A DNA stretch of 21,762 nt from VFHP01 sp964443385 (lineage in GTDB: Bacteria; Chloroflexota; Dehalococcoidia; Lucifugimonadales; UBA2985). The notes under the pieces are model-generated. The model saw nothing but the letters and a program-made list of their open reading frames with translations. It did not search any database and was not told where the DNA came from. This document shows positions 1 to 8,574 of this stretch, piece after piece. How positions within the stretch are numbered: the stretch's first letter is position 1; each line of letters begins with the position of its first letter. A program made the position numbers and the translations under genes. The stretch covers positions 1-21,762 of the forward strand of contig CAYUCO010000101.1 of the NCBI GenBank assembly GCA_964443385.1, written 5' to 3'.

Positions 1-1284
1 CCAGGCACACCTCCTGAACCTACGAGAACCGTTGGATCAACCCCTGGAGGCCCATTATCCGAACTAAGAGTCCTTGAGATAGCTGATAAAAAAGGGCAGT
101 GGTGTGGCAAACTTATGGGCGATCTGGGCGCAGATGTTATAAAAATAGAGCCTCCAGAAGGGGAGTCAGCCAGAAACATAGGTCCTTTCTACCAGGATGT
201 ACCAGACAAAGAAAAAAGCTTGTACTTCTGGCACTACAATACATCCAAAAGAAGTATAACTCTTAACCTAGAAACAGAAGACGGAAAACAGATATTTAAA
301 CGTCTCGCAGACTCAGCAGACGTAATAATAGAAACTTTCAAACCAGGATATATGAAGTCTATCGGACTGGCCTACGAAGAACTTAAGTCGACTAACCCTG
401 GACTGATAATGTGTTCGATTACAGATTTCGGCCAATCAGGACCATGGAAAGATTACGTAGGCAGCGACCTGCTGCATCTGGCTGCAGGCGGCCAAATGGC
501 TGGTTGCGGATACTCAGAAAATGATTACCCTGATGCACCTCCTATTGCTGGTGGAGGTGGCCAGGCATGGCATATGGGTAGCCATTTTGCTTATATAGCC
601 ACATTATCTGCATTGATGTACAGATCTGTTACCGGCATTGGTCAATATATAGATGCTTCAGTACACGACGCATGTGCTCTGACCACTGAGGCCCACGTCA
701 GCGCGTACATTTACAAAAAACAAATTGTCAGGCGCCAGACCGGTCGACACGCTTCTCCGACTCCATCAGATCCCACTCAAATACTATGCAAAGATGGGAA
801 GTACCTTAATGGTGGTGTCAACAACAGAGTTACAGTAGAGAAAATCACTCCGCTTGTCGAATGGATGAAAGAATACGGACTTGAGCAAGACCTCAGTGAT
901 AAAAAATATCTAGACCCAGATGTTTTCACAGAGAGCAAATCCCATATAAATGACGTGGTATCGAGTTTCCTGTCAAACATAACAAGAGACGAAGCATATC
1001 ACGGGTTCCAGAAGCTTGGCATCAACTCTGGTGCCGTAAGGTCTCCAGAAGAAGTTATGCAAGATCCACATTTAGATGACAGAGACTACTGGGAGGAAGT
1101 TAATTATCCAGATCTGGGTATAAAGATTAATCATCCGGGACCTGGAGGTATATTTAAAGGTTCACCTTGGAGAATCTCATCTAGGGCACCTCACATAGGT
1201 GAGCATACTAACGAAATTCTGACCAATGACTTAAAAATGTCTGAAGAGGAAATACATAGACTATCCGAAAAGAAAATTGTTTAG
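1..1284 (+). CDS. CaiB/BaiF family (class III) CoA-transferase, 5' partial
   Basis: Frame 1 is open from the first base, and no ATG, GTG or TTG occurs before the ATG at 115. Starting there would remove the conserved first strand and helix of the family, which is clearly encoded upstream (ELRVLEIADKKGQWCGKLMG, then DLGADVIKIEPP). The gene therefore begins left of the window; 427 residues are visible. Class III CoA-transferases move CoA between carboxylic acids through an aspartyl-CoA thioester in the cytoplasm. The catalytic Asp is D218 (counted from base 1) in GQYIDASVHDA. The C-terminal part (PHLDDRDYWEEV, later GEHTNEIL) is also typical. A Pro/Thr/Gly-rich stretch, PGTPPEPTRTVGSTPGG, precedes the domain and looks like a linker, so the protein may be a tandem CaiB fusion. 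The substrate cannot be told from sequence. Confidence 0.9.
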   Translation, partial: PGTPPEPTRTVGSTPGGPLSELRVLEIADKKGQWCGKLMGDLGADVIKIEPPEGESARNIGPFYQDVPDKEKSLYFWHYNTSKRSITLNLETEDGKQIFKRLADSADVIIETFKPGYMKSIGLAYEELKSTNPGLIMCSITDFGQSGPWKDYVGSDLLHLAAGGQMAGCGYSENDYPDAPPIAGGGGQAWHMGSHFAYIATLSALMYRSVTGIGQYIDASVHDACALTTEAHVSAYIYKKQIVRRQTGRHASPTPSDPTQILCKDGKYLNGGVNNRVTVEKITPLVEWMKEYGLEQDLSDKKYLDPDVFTESKSHINDVVSSFLSNITRDEAYHGFQKLGINSGAVRSPEEVMQDPHLDDRDYWEEVNYPDLGIKINHPGPGGIFKGSPWRISSRAPHIGEHTNEILTNDLKMSEEEIHRLSEKKIV

Positions 1285-1313
1285 TTAAGATTAATAAAAC
1301 GATATGTTATAAT
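1285..1313 (+). promoter_or_regulatory. Predicted extended -10 promoter for prs-secA
   Basis: A perfect TATAAT at 1308-1313 is preceded by TG plus one base (1305-1307), which makes an extended -10. A weaker -35, TTAAGA, lies at 1285-1290 with 17 bp between. The expected start near 1320 leaves a leader of about 65 nt before prs. It lies immediately after the CoA-transferase stop codon, so it would separate prs-secA from the upstream gene. Confidence 0.55.
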
Positions 1314-1385
1314 CTTTAGTCGTGTCTTGTAGACGCCTACATAAGACGATCTTTATTATTAAATAAACTGGAGCAACAATCAAAT

Positions 1386-2333
1386 ATGTTACGCAATGAT
1401 GAATTAAAAATATTCTCGGGAAGTGCCCATTCACAGCTAGCGACAGACGTGTGTGAATATTTAGATATACCACTAGGTGAGACTAACGTTTTTAAATTCA
1501 GTAACGACAATACTTTCGTACAAATCCTAGAAAACATAAGAGAAAGAGATATTTTCCTAGTACAGCCCTTTGCAAGGCCAGTAAACGATAATGTAATGGA
1601 ATTACTAATAATGATAGATGCAGCAAAAAGAGCATCTGCGGGTAGGATAACGGCGGTCGTACCTTATTATGGCTACGGAAGGACTGACAAAAAAGATCAA
1701 CCAAGAGTTCCTATCACAGCAAGACTAGTAGCGGATCTAGTAAGTGTGGCCGGAGCGGACAGGGTTCTGACAGTTGACCTTCACGCTGGCCAAATACAAG
1801 GATTTTTTAACATACCAGTAGATGAATTAACTGGTCTAACTTTATTAGCAGAATACTTCTCCGATAAAAATATAGAGAACCCGGTTGTAGTTGGTGTTGA
1901 TATTGGAATAAGCAAAAGGGCCAGAGACTTTGCTGCTCGCATAGGAGCCCCGCTTGCAATTATTGAAAAAAGACGAGTGGGTAACAATGAGATAACAGAA
2001 AGTCTCAATGTAATTGGGGAAGTTTCAGGAAAGACGGCAATATTGTTTGATGATGAGGTGGATACTGCTGGGTCTTTGACCTCTGCCGTAGATGCTCTAT
2101 ACGAAAGTGGTGTCGAAGAAGTATATGGTTGTTGTACCCACCCCGTGCTTTCTGGACCTGGTAAAGACAGGATTGAATCCAGCAGAATTAAAGAATTAGT
2201 TGTAACTGACACTTTGCCAATACCTACAGATAAAAGAAATGGGAAGATAGTAGTGTTATCTGTGGCATCTCTACTAGGAGAAGCTATAAGAAGAATTCAC
2301 GCCGGACAATCTGTAGGGGCTATGTTTAGGTAA
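1386..2333 (+). CDS. prs: Ribose-phosphate pyrophosphokinase (PRPP synthetase)
   Basis: Makes 5-phosphoribosyl-1-pyrophosphate from ribose 5-phosphate and ATP, feeding purine, pyrimidine, histidine, tryptophan and NAD synthesis. It has 315 residues, the usual length for class I enzymes. Visible motifs are ELKIFSGSAHSQLA at the N-terminus; the ATP flexible loop GYGRTDKKDQPR (R99, with T100 where E. coli has Gln); the metal/ribose motif VDLHAGQIQGFF (D131, H133); the catalytic basic loop EKRR (K195, R197); and the PRPP-binding loop FDDEVDTAGSL (221-231). It ends in the common form EAIRR...SVGAMFR. The ATG start is preceded by GGAG at 1370-1373. The gap to secA is 12 bp, so the two are probably co-transcribed; the prs stop overlaps the secA ribosome-binding site. 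Confidence 0.97.
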   Translation: MLRNDELKIFSGSAHSQLATDVCEYLDIPLGETNVFKFSNDNTFVQILENIRERDIFLVQPFARPVNDNVMELLIMIDAAKRASAGRITAVVPYYGYGRTDKKDQPRVPITARLVADLVSVAGADRVLTVDLHAGQIQGFFNIPVDELTGLTLLAEYFSDKNIENPVVVGVDIGISKRARDFAARIGAPLAIIEKRRVGNNEITESLNVIGEVSGKTAILFDDEVDTAGSLTSAVDALYESGVEEVYGCCTHPVLSGPGKDRIESSRIKELVVTDTLPIPTDKRNGKIVVLSVASLLGEAIRRIHAGQSVGAMFR

Positions 2334-2345
2334 GGCAACCCTCCA

Positions 2346-4973
2346 ATGTTAACCAAGATCTTCGGATTCCTTACAGATTCAAACGAAAAAGTTTTAAAGA
2401 AACTCCAACCTATAGTTGAAAAAATCAACGCGATGGAAGATGCATTTGAACAGCTCTCCGACGATGATTTGAAAGCAAAAACCGCCGAATTTAAAGCCAG
2501 AATCAGCAAAGGCGAAAGTCTCGACCAAATACTGATCGAGGCATTTGCAACCGTTAGAGAAGCTTCTAGGCGCACAATAGGACAAAGACATTTCGACGAA
2601 CAACTGCTTGGCGGCCTCGTCTTGCGCGAAGGCAAGATAGCAGAAATGAAAACAGGTGAAGGCAAGACATTAGTCGCCACCTTACCAGTGTATCTAAATT
2701 CCTTATTAGGCAAGGGTGTACATGTGGTAACCGTAAATGACTACCTAGCTCGTAGAGACCCTCAGTGGATGGGCCCAATATACGAGTTTTTGGGACTGAG
2801 TGTTGGGTGTTTACAGCATCAAGATTCCTACATTTATGACCATGACTTACCCACAGAGGCCAGTGATATACCTAACATGAGGAGAGTGGCTAGAAAAGAA
2901 GCGTATCAAGCTGATATCACCTACGGTACCAATAATGAGTTCGGGTTTGATTATTTAAGAGATAACATGGTTGTAGACGTAGAAGAAAAAGTCCAAAGAG
3001 ACCTATATTACGCAATCGTAGACGAAGTAGACAATATATTGATTGACGAAGCACGGACACCATTGATAATAAGCGGACCTGCTCAAGAATCCACAACACT
3101 TTATTCAGATTTTGCTAAATTGGCACCTAGACTGGTAAAAGATACAGACTACGAGATAGACGAAAAAAGACGATCTACCTCCCTGACTGATTCTGGGATA
3201 GAAAAACTTGAGACATGGCTGAACATAGAAAACTTATATAATCCTGGAAATTATATCTACACCCATTATATAGAAAATGCCCTAAGAGCTATGACTCTCT
3301 ACAATAAGGACAAGGAATATGTAGTACAAGAAGGGCAAGTAGTTATAGTTGACGATTTCACAGGGCGACTTATGCCTGGCAGACGCTATTCAGACGGGTT
3401 GCATCAGGCCATAGAGGCAAAAGAGGGAGTTTTTGTGCAGAAAGAAAGTATTACATATGCGACTATAACTCTTCAGAACTATTTTCGTATGTACGACGTC
3501 TTATCTGGAATGACAGGAACTGCTGCTACAGAGGCCGAAGAATTATCAAAAATATACAAACTCGAAGTTGTAGCAATCCCCACCCACAGACCCCTAATAA
3601 GGGATGACATGCAAGACCTTATTTACTCAACTGAGTCCGCAAAATTTAAAGCAATAGCAGATGAATTGGAAAAGATGTCTATTGAAGGCCGTCCAGTACT
3701 AGTAGGAACGGTATCCATAGAAAAGTCCGAGTTGTTAAGCGAACTCTTGAAGAAAAGAGGTTTATCATGCCAAGTTTTGAATGCGAAACAGCATGATATG
3801 GAGGCAGCAATAGTAGCAGAGGCAGGTAAGTTAGGTGCGATAACCGTAGCTACTAATATGGCAGGAAGAGGAACAGACATCATACTGGGAGGAAATCCAG
3901 GGTCTCTAGGGCTACAAGACTCGGAATGGCAAAAATCCCATGACAAAGTAATCTCATTGGGTGGTTTACACATCATTGGTACCGAAAGACACGAATCCAG
4001 AAGAATCGATAACCAGCTGAGGGGTCGCGCAGGAAGGCAGGGTGACCCGGGCAGTTCCAGATTCTATGTTTCACTAGAAGACGATATTATGCGTAGGTTT
4101 GGAGGGGATAGGATAAAGGGAATTATGGAATGGGCTGGTATGACCGAAGACACACCCCTAGAAAATCGTATTGTAAGCAAATCAATTGAAGCATCACAAA
4201 GCAAAGTAGAAGGGTTTCACTTTGATCTAAGAAAGAATTTAGTGGAATACGACGATGTAGCTAATATGCATAGGTACGTTATATATTCTGAACGGGGTAA
4301 AGTTCTAGATGGAGCCAATCTTAAAGATAACATACAGGATATGGTGAACAAAGAGTTATCCGGTTTGGTAGACGAATACTGTACTCAAGGTGATAGCCAG
4401 GATTGGGATACGGAGTCGTTCAAACGTGAACTCAACAACGTATTTTCTGTTTATCCTTCCACACTTAGTCAAAATATCTCTTCTATGGACCCTGAAGAAA
4501 TAGAAGATGCGCTTTTTGAGCACGCGTCCAATTTGTACGACGAAAGAGAAAACGCCTTTGGAGACGAACAAGCACGTTTCTTAGAACGTTTAGTTATGCT
4601 GAGAACTATAGATTCCCACTGGGTTCAACATATCACCGCAATGGAAAACCTTAGACAAGGAATTGGACTTCACGCTTTTGGGCAGAGAGACCCATTAGTG
4701 ATGTTTAAAAGAGAAAGTCATGAATTGTTTCAAGGTTTGTTAGACAGAATTCAAAACGATATCACACATACTATATTCAAAGTGGCTGCCACGACTAATA
4801 CAGCAAGAACCAATGTGAAATCTCGCCAACCTCAAAGCATAATGAGTAATGTAGTTTCTAACGATCGTTCATCTAATGCCAAAGCGAGACCTTCCGGTAA
4901 AGTCGGCAGAAATGAACCTTGCCCGTGTGGCAGTGGTAAAAAATACAAGAGATGTCATGGATTGGCTGCATAA
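2346..4973 (+). CDS. secA: Preprotein translocase ATPase SecA
   Basis: Motor of the general secretion pathway; it binds preproteins and pushes them through SecYEG using ATP. It has 875 residues, within the normal range. The DEAD-type motor is complete: Walker A TGEGKT at 103-108, Walker B DEVD at 226-229 followed by ILIDEARTPLIISGP, and the second RecA fold with TNMAGRGTDIILGG and the arginine-finger motif RGRAGRQGDPGSSRFY. Before the ADITYGTNNEFGFDYLRDNM motif there is an extra segment of roughly 20 residues (DSYIYDHDLPTEASDIPN) relative to E. coli. The C-terminus ends in an intact zinc site C859-x-C861-x8-C870-H871 (EPCPCGSGKKYKRCHG), used elsewhere to bind SecB or membranes. AAGG at 2332-2335 precedes the ATG. 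Confidence 0.98.
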   Translation: MLTKIFGFLTDSNEKVLKKLQPIVEKINAMEDAFEQLSDDDLKAKTAEFKARISKGESLDQILIEAFATVREASRRTIGQRHFDEQLLGGLVLREGKIAEMKTGEGKTLVATLPVYLNSLLGKGVHVVTVNDYLARRDPQWMGPIYEFLGLSVGCLQHQDSYIYDHDLPTEASDIPNMRRVARKEAYQADITYGTNNEFGFDYLRDNMVVDVEEKVQRDLYYAIVDEVDNILIDEARTPLIISGPAQESTTLYSDFAKLAPRLVKDTDYEIDEKRRSTSLTDSGIEKLETWLNIENLYNPGNYIYTHYIENALRAMTLYNKDKEYVVQEGQVVIVDDFTGRLMPGRRYSDGLHQAIEAKEGVFVQKESITYATITLQNYFRMYDVLSGMTGTAATEAEELSKIYKLEVVAIPTHRPLIRDDMQDLIYSTESAKFKAIADELEKMSIEGRPVLVGTVSIEKSELLSELLKKRGLSCQVLNAKQHDMEAAIVAEAGKLGAITVATNMAGRGTDIILGGNPGSLGLQDSEWQKSHDKVISLGGLHIIGTERHESRRIDNQLRGRAGRQGDPGSSRFYVSLEDDIMRRFGGDRIKGIMEWAGMTEDTPLENRIVSKSIEASQSKVEGFHFDLRKNLVEYDDVANMHRYVIYSERGKVLDGANLKDNIQDMVNKELSGLVDEYCTQGDSQDWDTESFKRELNNVFSVYPSTLSQNISSMDPEEIEDALFEHASNLYDERENAFGDEQARFLERLVMLRTIDSHWVQHITAMENLRQGIGLHAFGQRDPLVMFKRESHELFQGLLDRIQNDITHTIFKVAATTNTARTNVKSRQPQSIMSNVVSNDRSSNAKARPSGKVGRNEPCPCGSGKKYKRCHGLAA

Positions 4974-4978
4974 CAAGT

Positions 4979-5659
4979 ATGTATAACAACAAAAAAGATT
5001 TTGGAGACATCGACGCATCAGAGTCAATGCAATATTTTAAAAACTCTCTATATGAGGGGAAGGAATGGGTCTCAGAACTGATTAAATCCATGTCTCTTTG
5101 GACTCTCGAAGAGGAAGTTTATGACAGCAAACACAATAAGTACCTTATAGACGGAGAAGCTTTTGATTGGTTACTACTAGCTAGAAGGCTTCTCGATTCA
5201 GTTGGAGATCTCGTGCCAACTACCGAAAAAAATCGCCTTCTACTGTCTGAAGACATTTCAGATTTAATGTCTCAGGATGAATTCAGAAACTTACTTGGTC
5301 CTGAGAAATATAGTGCTTACTTGAATTATTGGTATGGAATAGTTGTGGAAGAAGCTGTAATACGAAACGCAGAAGAAGAAGAAGGTAAAGGGATGCCCAG
5401 ATCAGGGAAATTTGGAAAGGCACGAATAAGACAAAAAGCGTATGAAAAACTTTACGGTCTTAACCAAGAAGAATTGTACAACAACTTTCTCTCGGACAAG
5501 GGATATCAGAAAACACCATCATTCAACGTTGGAATAGCCAAAGAATTCACCTACTGGCTTTTCAAGTACCGCCTAGTCAATAGCGAGGGGGAACGAGTGG
5601 CCAGTGATACTCGTAAAGGACTATTACTACTTAACAAAATGGCACAAATGCATAAATGA
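4979..5659 (+). CDS. Conserved-looking soluble protein of unknown function, downstream of secA
   Basis: I do not recognise the family. The frame is open from an ATG at 4952 inside secA, but the ATG at 4979 is preferred because it sits 5 bp after the secA stop; no strong ribosome-binding site is visible, so translation may be coupled. The product is 226 residues with no signal peptide or membrane segment. It looks largely helical: WVSELIKSMSLWTLEEEVYD near the N-terminus, then GEAFDWLLLARRLLDSVGDL, then NYWYGIVVEEAVIRN. An acidic run (E132-E135) is followed by a basic Gly/Lys/Arg stretch (GMPRSGKFGKARIRQKAYEK). Base composition matches its neighbours. Position suggests expression with prs and secA. 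Its stop is 2 bp from the convergent valS stop. Confidence 0.8.
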   Translation: MYNNKKDFGDIDASESMQYFKNSLYEGKEWVSELIKSMSLWTLEEEVYDSKHNKYLIDGEAFDWLLLARRLLDSVGDLVPTTEKNRLLLSEDISDLMSQDEFRNLLGPEKYSAYLNYWYGIVVEEAVIRNAEEEEGKGMPRSGKFGKARIRQKAYEKLYGLNQEELYNNFLSDKGYQKTPSFNVGIAKEFTYWLFKYRLVNSEGERVASDTRKGLLLLNKMAQMHK

Positions 5660-5661
5660 AG

Positions 5662-8469
5662 TCAGGCTAGAAACTCCAGAAAATCCTCTATTCGCTTTTT
5701 CCGTTCCTTAAGTGTGTCCATCCGCTCTCTTTCTTTATCTACTACCTGCGGTGGTGCCTTTTGAATAAAATCTTCTTTTGAAAGTCTGTCCTTCAGATTG
5801 TCTAAGTTCCTGATGCATTCATTCAATTCATTGGTTAACCTAGATTGCTCTTTAGATTTATCCACCAAACCCTCAAGAGGAACTACTACAGTTGCTCCAT
5901 TTAATATAGCTGATACCGCATTACCATCAAAAGAAGAGTTCTGGCTTTCAGGCAAGAATTCCAGCACGTTAGCCCTTGATAGTGTTTTTATCATATCTGA
6001 TTCCTGGTCTAACGACCCAAGGAAGTCAGAGGCTTGTATTATCACTTTCATAGGTTGCTTTGGGTCTATTCTAAATTCCGCTCTGACGTTTCGTATAGCT
6101 CTAACCACGCCTGAGGCCAGTTCAATTTCGGCTACTGCCTGATTATCTGAATAACCAAGATCTTTCGCGGGATATTCAGAAATCATTATTGAACTTGGAG
6201 TATTTCCAGTATTCTCAACGCATTTAACCAACGATTGCCAAATTTCTTCCGTAACAAACGGCATGAAAGGATGCATCAGCCTCAAAGTCTTTTCAAGTAC
6301 ATGTATTAATACAGGTAAAGGAGATGTTTGGTGAGTATCTTTAATACGTAGTTTGGCCATCTCAATATACCAATCACAATATTCATTCCAGAAAAAGTCA
6401 TGGATCTCTCGTTGAGCCTCACCAAGTAAAAATTCATTCATTAACTCATCAACTTTTGATGTCAGCTGATTTAATCTGGTCAATATCCATCGGTCTTGGC
6501 GATGTTCCGACTTTGGGTTTTCCCAATCTACAACAGAGTTGTCTACGTTAGACATAACGTATCGAGATGCATTCCAGATTTTATTAACAAAATTCCTACT
6601 GGCAGCAAGTTTACTTTCACTCAATCTTAAATCATTACCCGGAGCATTCCCTGTGGTCAGGGTAAATCTCAAAGCATCGGTACCAAATGTGTTAATTGCT
6701 TCTATAGGATCAGTTGCGTTACCTTTTGTTTTGCTCATTTTTGCACCGTGTTGGTCTCTTATCAATCCGGAAAGATAGACATGAGTAAACGGGACACTAT
6801 CAGTGTTTTCAAGTCCCATCATGATCATTCTGGCAACCCAAAACAGAAGTATGTCATATGCCGTTTCCATGACTGAAGTCGGGTAGAAATAATCTAGATC
6901 TTCAGTGTCATTTGGCCACCCCAAAGTAGAATGAGGCCAAAGAGCCGACGAAAACCAAGTGTCTAAAACATCAGGATCTTGAAATAAGTTAGTTCCACCA
7001 CAATCGTCGCATTTGGCAGGAGTCTCAGTATTCACTATTGGTTTAGCAACCAAATCTATAAATATATAATTCGATTTAGCTTCAATCTCCGACCATGTGA
7101 AACCATTGGCTCTCAATTCTTTCAATGTACCATTTGATAAACCCTGACTGAGATATCTGTCTCCGAACACCACCTGAACATAATCTTCAGAGCAATCCAA
7201 ACAATACCAAGCAGGTATCCTGTGTCCCCACCAAAGCTGTCTGCTTATACACCAATCTCGGATATTTTCCATCCAATTTATATAAACCCTACTAAATCTT
7301 TCCGGAATTATCTTTATTTCGCCAGTTTTTACTACATCAATAGCGCGGTTTGATAATTTGCTCGTGTCTACAAACCACTGCTTGCTTACCAGTGGTTCAA
7401 TCGCTACAGAGCACCTACCACAATGACCAACTGAATGAGTATAAGGTTCTTGACTTAGCAATAATCCCGATTGAATCAGATCGCTTACAATAATTTCTCT
7501 GCACTCAGAACGATCCAAAGAAGCATAAGGACCAGCATTATTGTTCATAGTCCCATCAAGATTTATAACATTTATAGTTTCTAGGTTATGCCTTTGTCCG
7601 ACCTCAAAATCAACTTGATCATGTCCTGGTGTTACTTTCAAAGCCCCTGTCCCAAATGTTAAATCTACTGCATCATCACCAACAATCACTATTGGGCGGT
7701 CTATTATCGGTATTAAAACGTTGCGCCCTATAGAATTCTGATACCGCTCATCCAGAGGATTGACGGCCACTCCAGAATCACCTAGCAAAGTCTCTGGTCT
7801 GGTAGTAGCAACAGTTACATAACCATTACCATCTTCAAATGGGTATTTTATGTTATATAGGAACGACTCTTCCTCTAGATGCTCTACTTCTAGATCTGAT
7901 AGAGCGGTAGAGCATCTTGGACACCAATTAATAATACGCTCTCCTCTATATATAAGACCCTTTTTAAACAAGTTGCTGAAAGTTTGATACACAGCTGCAC
8001 TAGGGCCTTCGTCTAAAGTAAACTTCCGCCTCGTCCAGTCACAAGAAGCTCCCAATCTTTTATGCTGATCATCTATGGTATTTCCATATTTATCCACCCA
8101 ATCCCAGATGCGTTTAATGAAATTTTCTCTCCCCAGGTCCTGTCTGGTTAAACCTTCATTAACTAAAGTTCTTTCTACCATCACCTGAGTGGCAATACCT
8201 GCGTGATCCGCTCCTGGCAACCATAATGTAGGATCACCTTTCATTCTATGCCACCGGACCATAATATCTGCAAGCGTAGCCTGCAATGCATGCCCAACGT
8301 GGAGTTCTCCTGTGACATTAGGTGGGGGCATTATCACAACAAAAGGATCCTTGGATTTGTCTATAATAGGCGAAAAATACCCTGAGTCCATCCAATACCT
8401 ATAAATCCGTTCTTCGACCAGACTTGCATCGTAAGTTTTATTCATTTCATTTCGAAAAGAGTTCGACAT
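5662..8469 (-). CDS. valS: Valyl-tRNA synthetase
   Basis: Charges tRNA-Val in the cytoplasm. 935 residues, close to the family norm. The class I signature HVGH is at 57-60 (PNVTGELHVGHAL), the second signature KMSKT at 577-581 (KMSKTKGNATDP), and the editing-domain and core motifs TTRPETLLGDSGVAVNP and WCISRQLWWGHRIPAWYC are present. The anticodon-binding region and the C-terminal coiled coil typical of ValS follow (residues near 865-935, ending RKKRIEDFLEFLA). The start at 8469 is fixed by TGAGGA just upstream on the minus strand; a second Met nine codons in has no such site. A good promoter lies at 8521-8548. The predicted leader is about 45 nt, too short for a T-box. Reads toward the secA-linked gene. 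Confidence 0.97.
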   Translation of the reverse strand: MSNSFRNEMNKTYDASLVEERIYRYWMDSGYFSPIIDKSKDPFVVIMPPPNVTGELHVGHALQATLADIMVRWHRMKGDPTLWLPGADHAGIATQVMVERTLVNEGLTRQDLGRENFIKRIWDWVDKYGNTIDDQHKRLGASCDWTRRKFTLDEGPSAAVYQTFSNLFKKGLIYRGERIINWCPRCSTALSDLEVEHLEEESFLYNIKYPFEDGNGYVTVATTRPETLLGDSGVAVNPLDERYQNSIGRNVLIPIIDRPIVIVGDDAVDLTFGTGALKVTPGHDQVDFEVGQRHNLETINVINLDGTMNNNAGPYASLDRSECREIIVSDLIQSGLLLSQEPYTHSVGHCGRCSVAIEPLVSKQWFVDTSKLSNRAIDVVKTGEIKIIPERFSRVYINWMENIRDWCISRQLWWGHRIPAWYCLDCSEDYVQVVFGDRYLSQGLSNGTLKELRANGFTWSEIEAKSNYIFIDLVAKPIVNTETPAKCDDCGGTNLFQDPDVLDTWFSSALWPHSTLGWPNDTEDLDYFYPTSVMETAYDILLFWVARMIMMGLENTDSVPFTHVYLSGLIRDQHGAKMSKTKGNATDPIEAINTFGTDALRFTLTTGNAPGNDLRLSESKLAASRNFVNKIWNASRYVMSNVDNSVVDWENPKSEHRQDRWILTRLNQLTSKVDELMNEFLLGEAQREIHDFFWNEYCDWYIEMAKLRIKDTHQTSPLPVLIHVLEKTLRLMHPFMPFVTEEIWQSLVKCVENTGNTPSSIMISEYPAKDLGYSDNQAVAEIELASGVVRAIRNVRAEFRIDPKQPMKVIIQASDFLGSLDQESDMIKTLSRANVLEFLPESQNSSFDGNAVSAILNGATVVVPLEGLVDKSKEQSRLTNELNECIRNLDNLKDRLSKEDFIQKAPPQVVDKERERMDTLKERKKRIEDFLEFLA

Positions 8470-8520
8470 TTAATTCCTCAGAAAATCTTAAACAGTTGCA
8501 GGTTCAATATAAACCTAGCT

Positions 8521-8548
8521 ATTTTATCATCCACATTTACGCAGTCAA
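8521..8548 (-). promoter_or_regulatory. Predicted sigma-70-like promoter for valS
   Basis: Reading the minus strand, TTGACT (8548-8543) is followed after 16 bp by TAAAAT (8526-8521), with TG plus one base directly before it as in an extended -10. Each hexamer matches consensus at five of six positions. Transcription would begin near 8513, giving a leader of about 45 nt. Confidence 0.55.
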
Positions 8549-8574
8549 CAATATCATCTGTCCATTCCTACAGT

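Noticed and set aside
1781..2212. 143-codon minus-strand open frame
   Set aside because: Antisense shadow of prs; Ser/Leu/Pro-rich translation typical of the reverse strand of a real gene.
2297..2713. 138-codon minus-strand open frame
   Set aside because: Spans the prs-secA junction antisense to both well-supported genes.
3623..3976. 117-codon minus-strand open frame
   Set aside because: Antisense to the secA motor domain, no recognisable product.
4952..4978. Earlier start for the secA-linked gene
   Set aside because: Would overlap the secA zinc-site codons by 22 bp; the ATG at 4979, 5 bp after the stop, is simpler.
5798..6142. 114-codon plus-strand open frame
   Set aside because: Antisense to the valS C-terminal region; no motif or ribosome-binding site.
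8470..8574. T-box or tRNA-like leader before valS
   Set aside because: The predicted leader is about 45 nt, with no specifier stem or T-box core.
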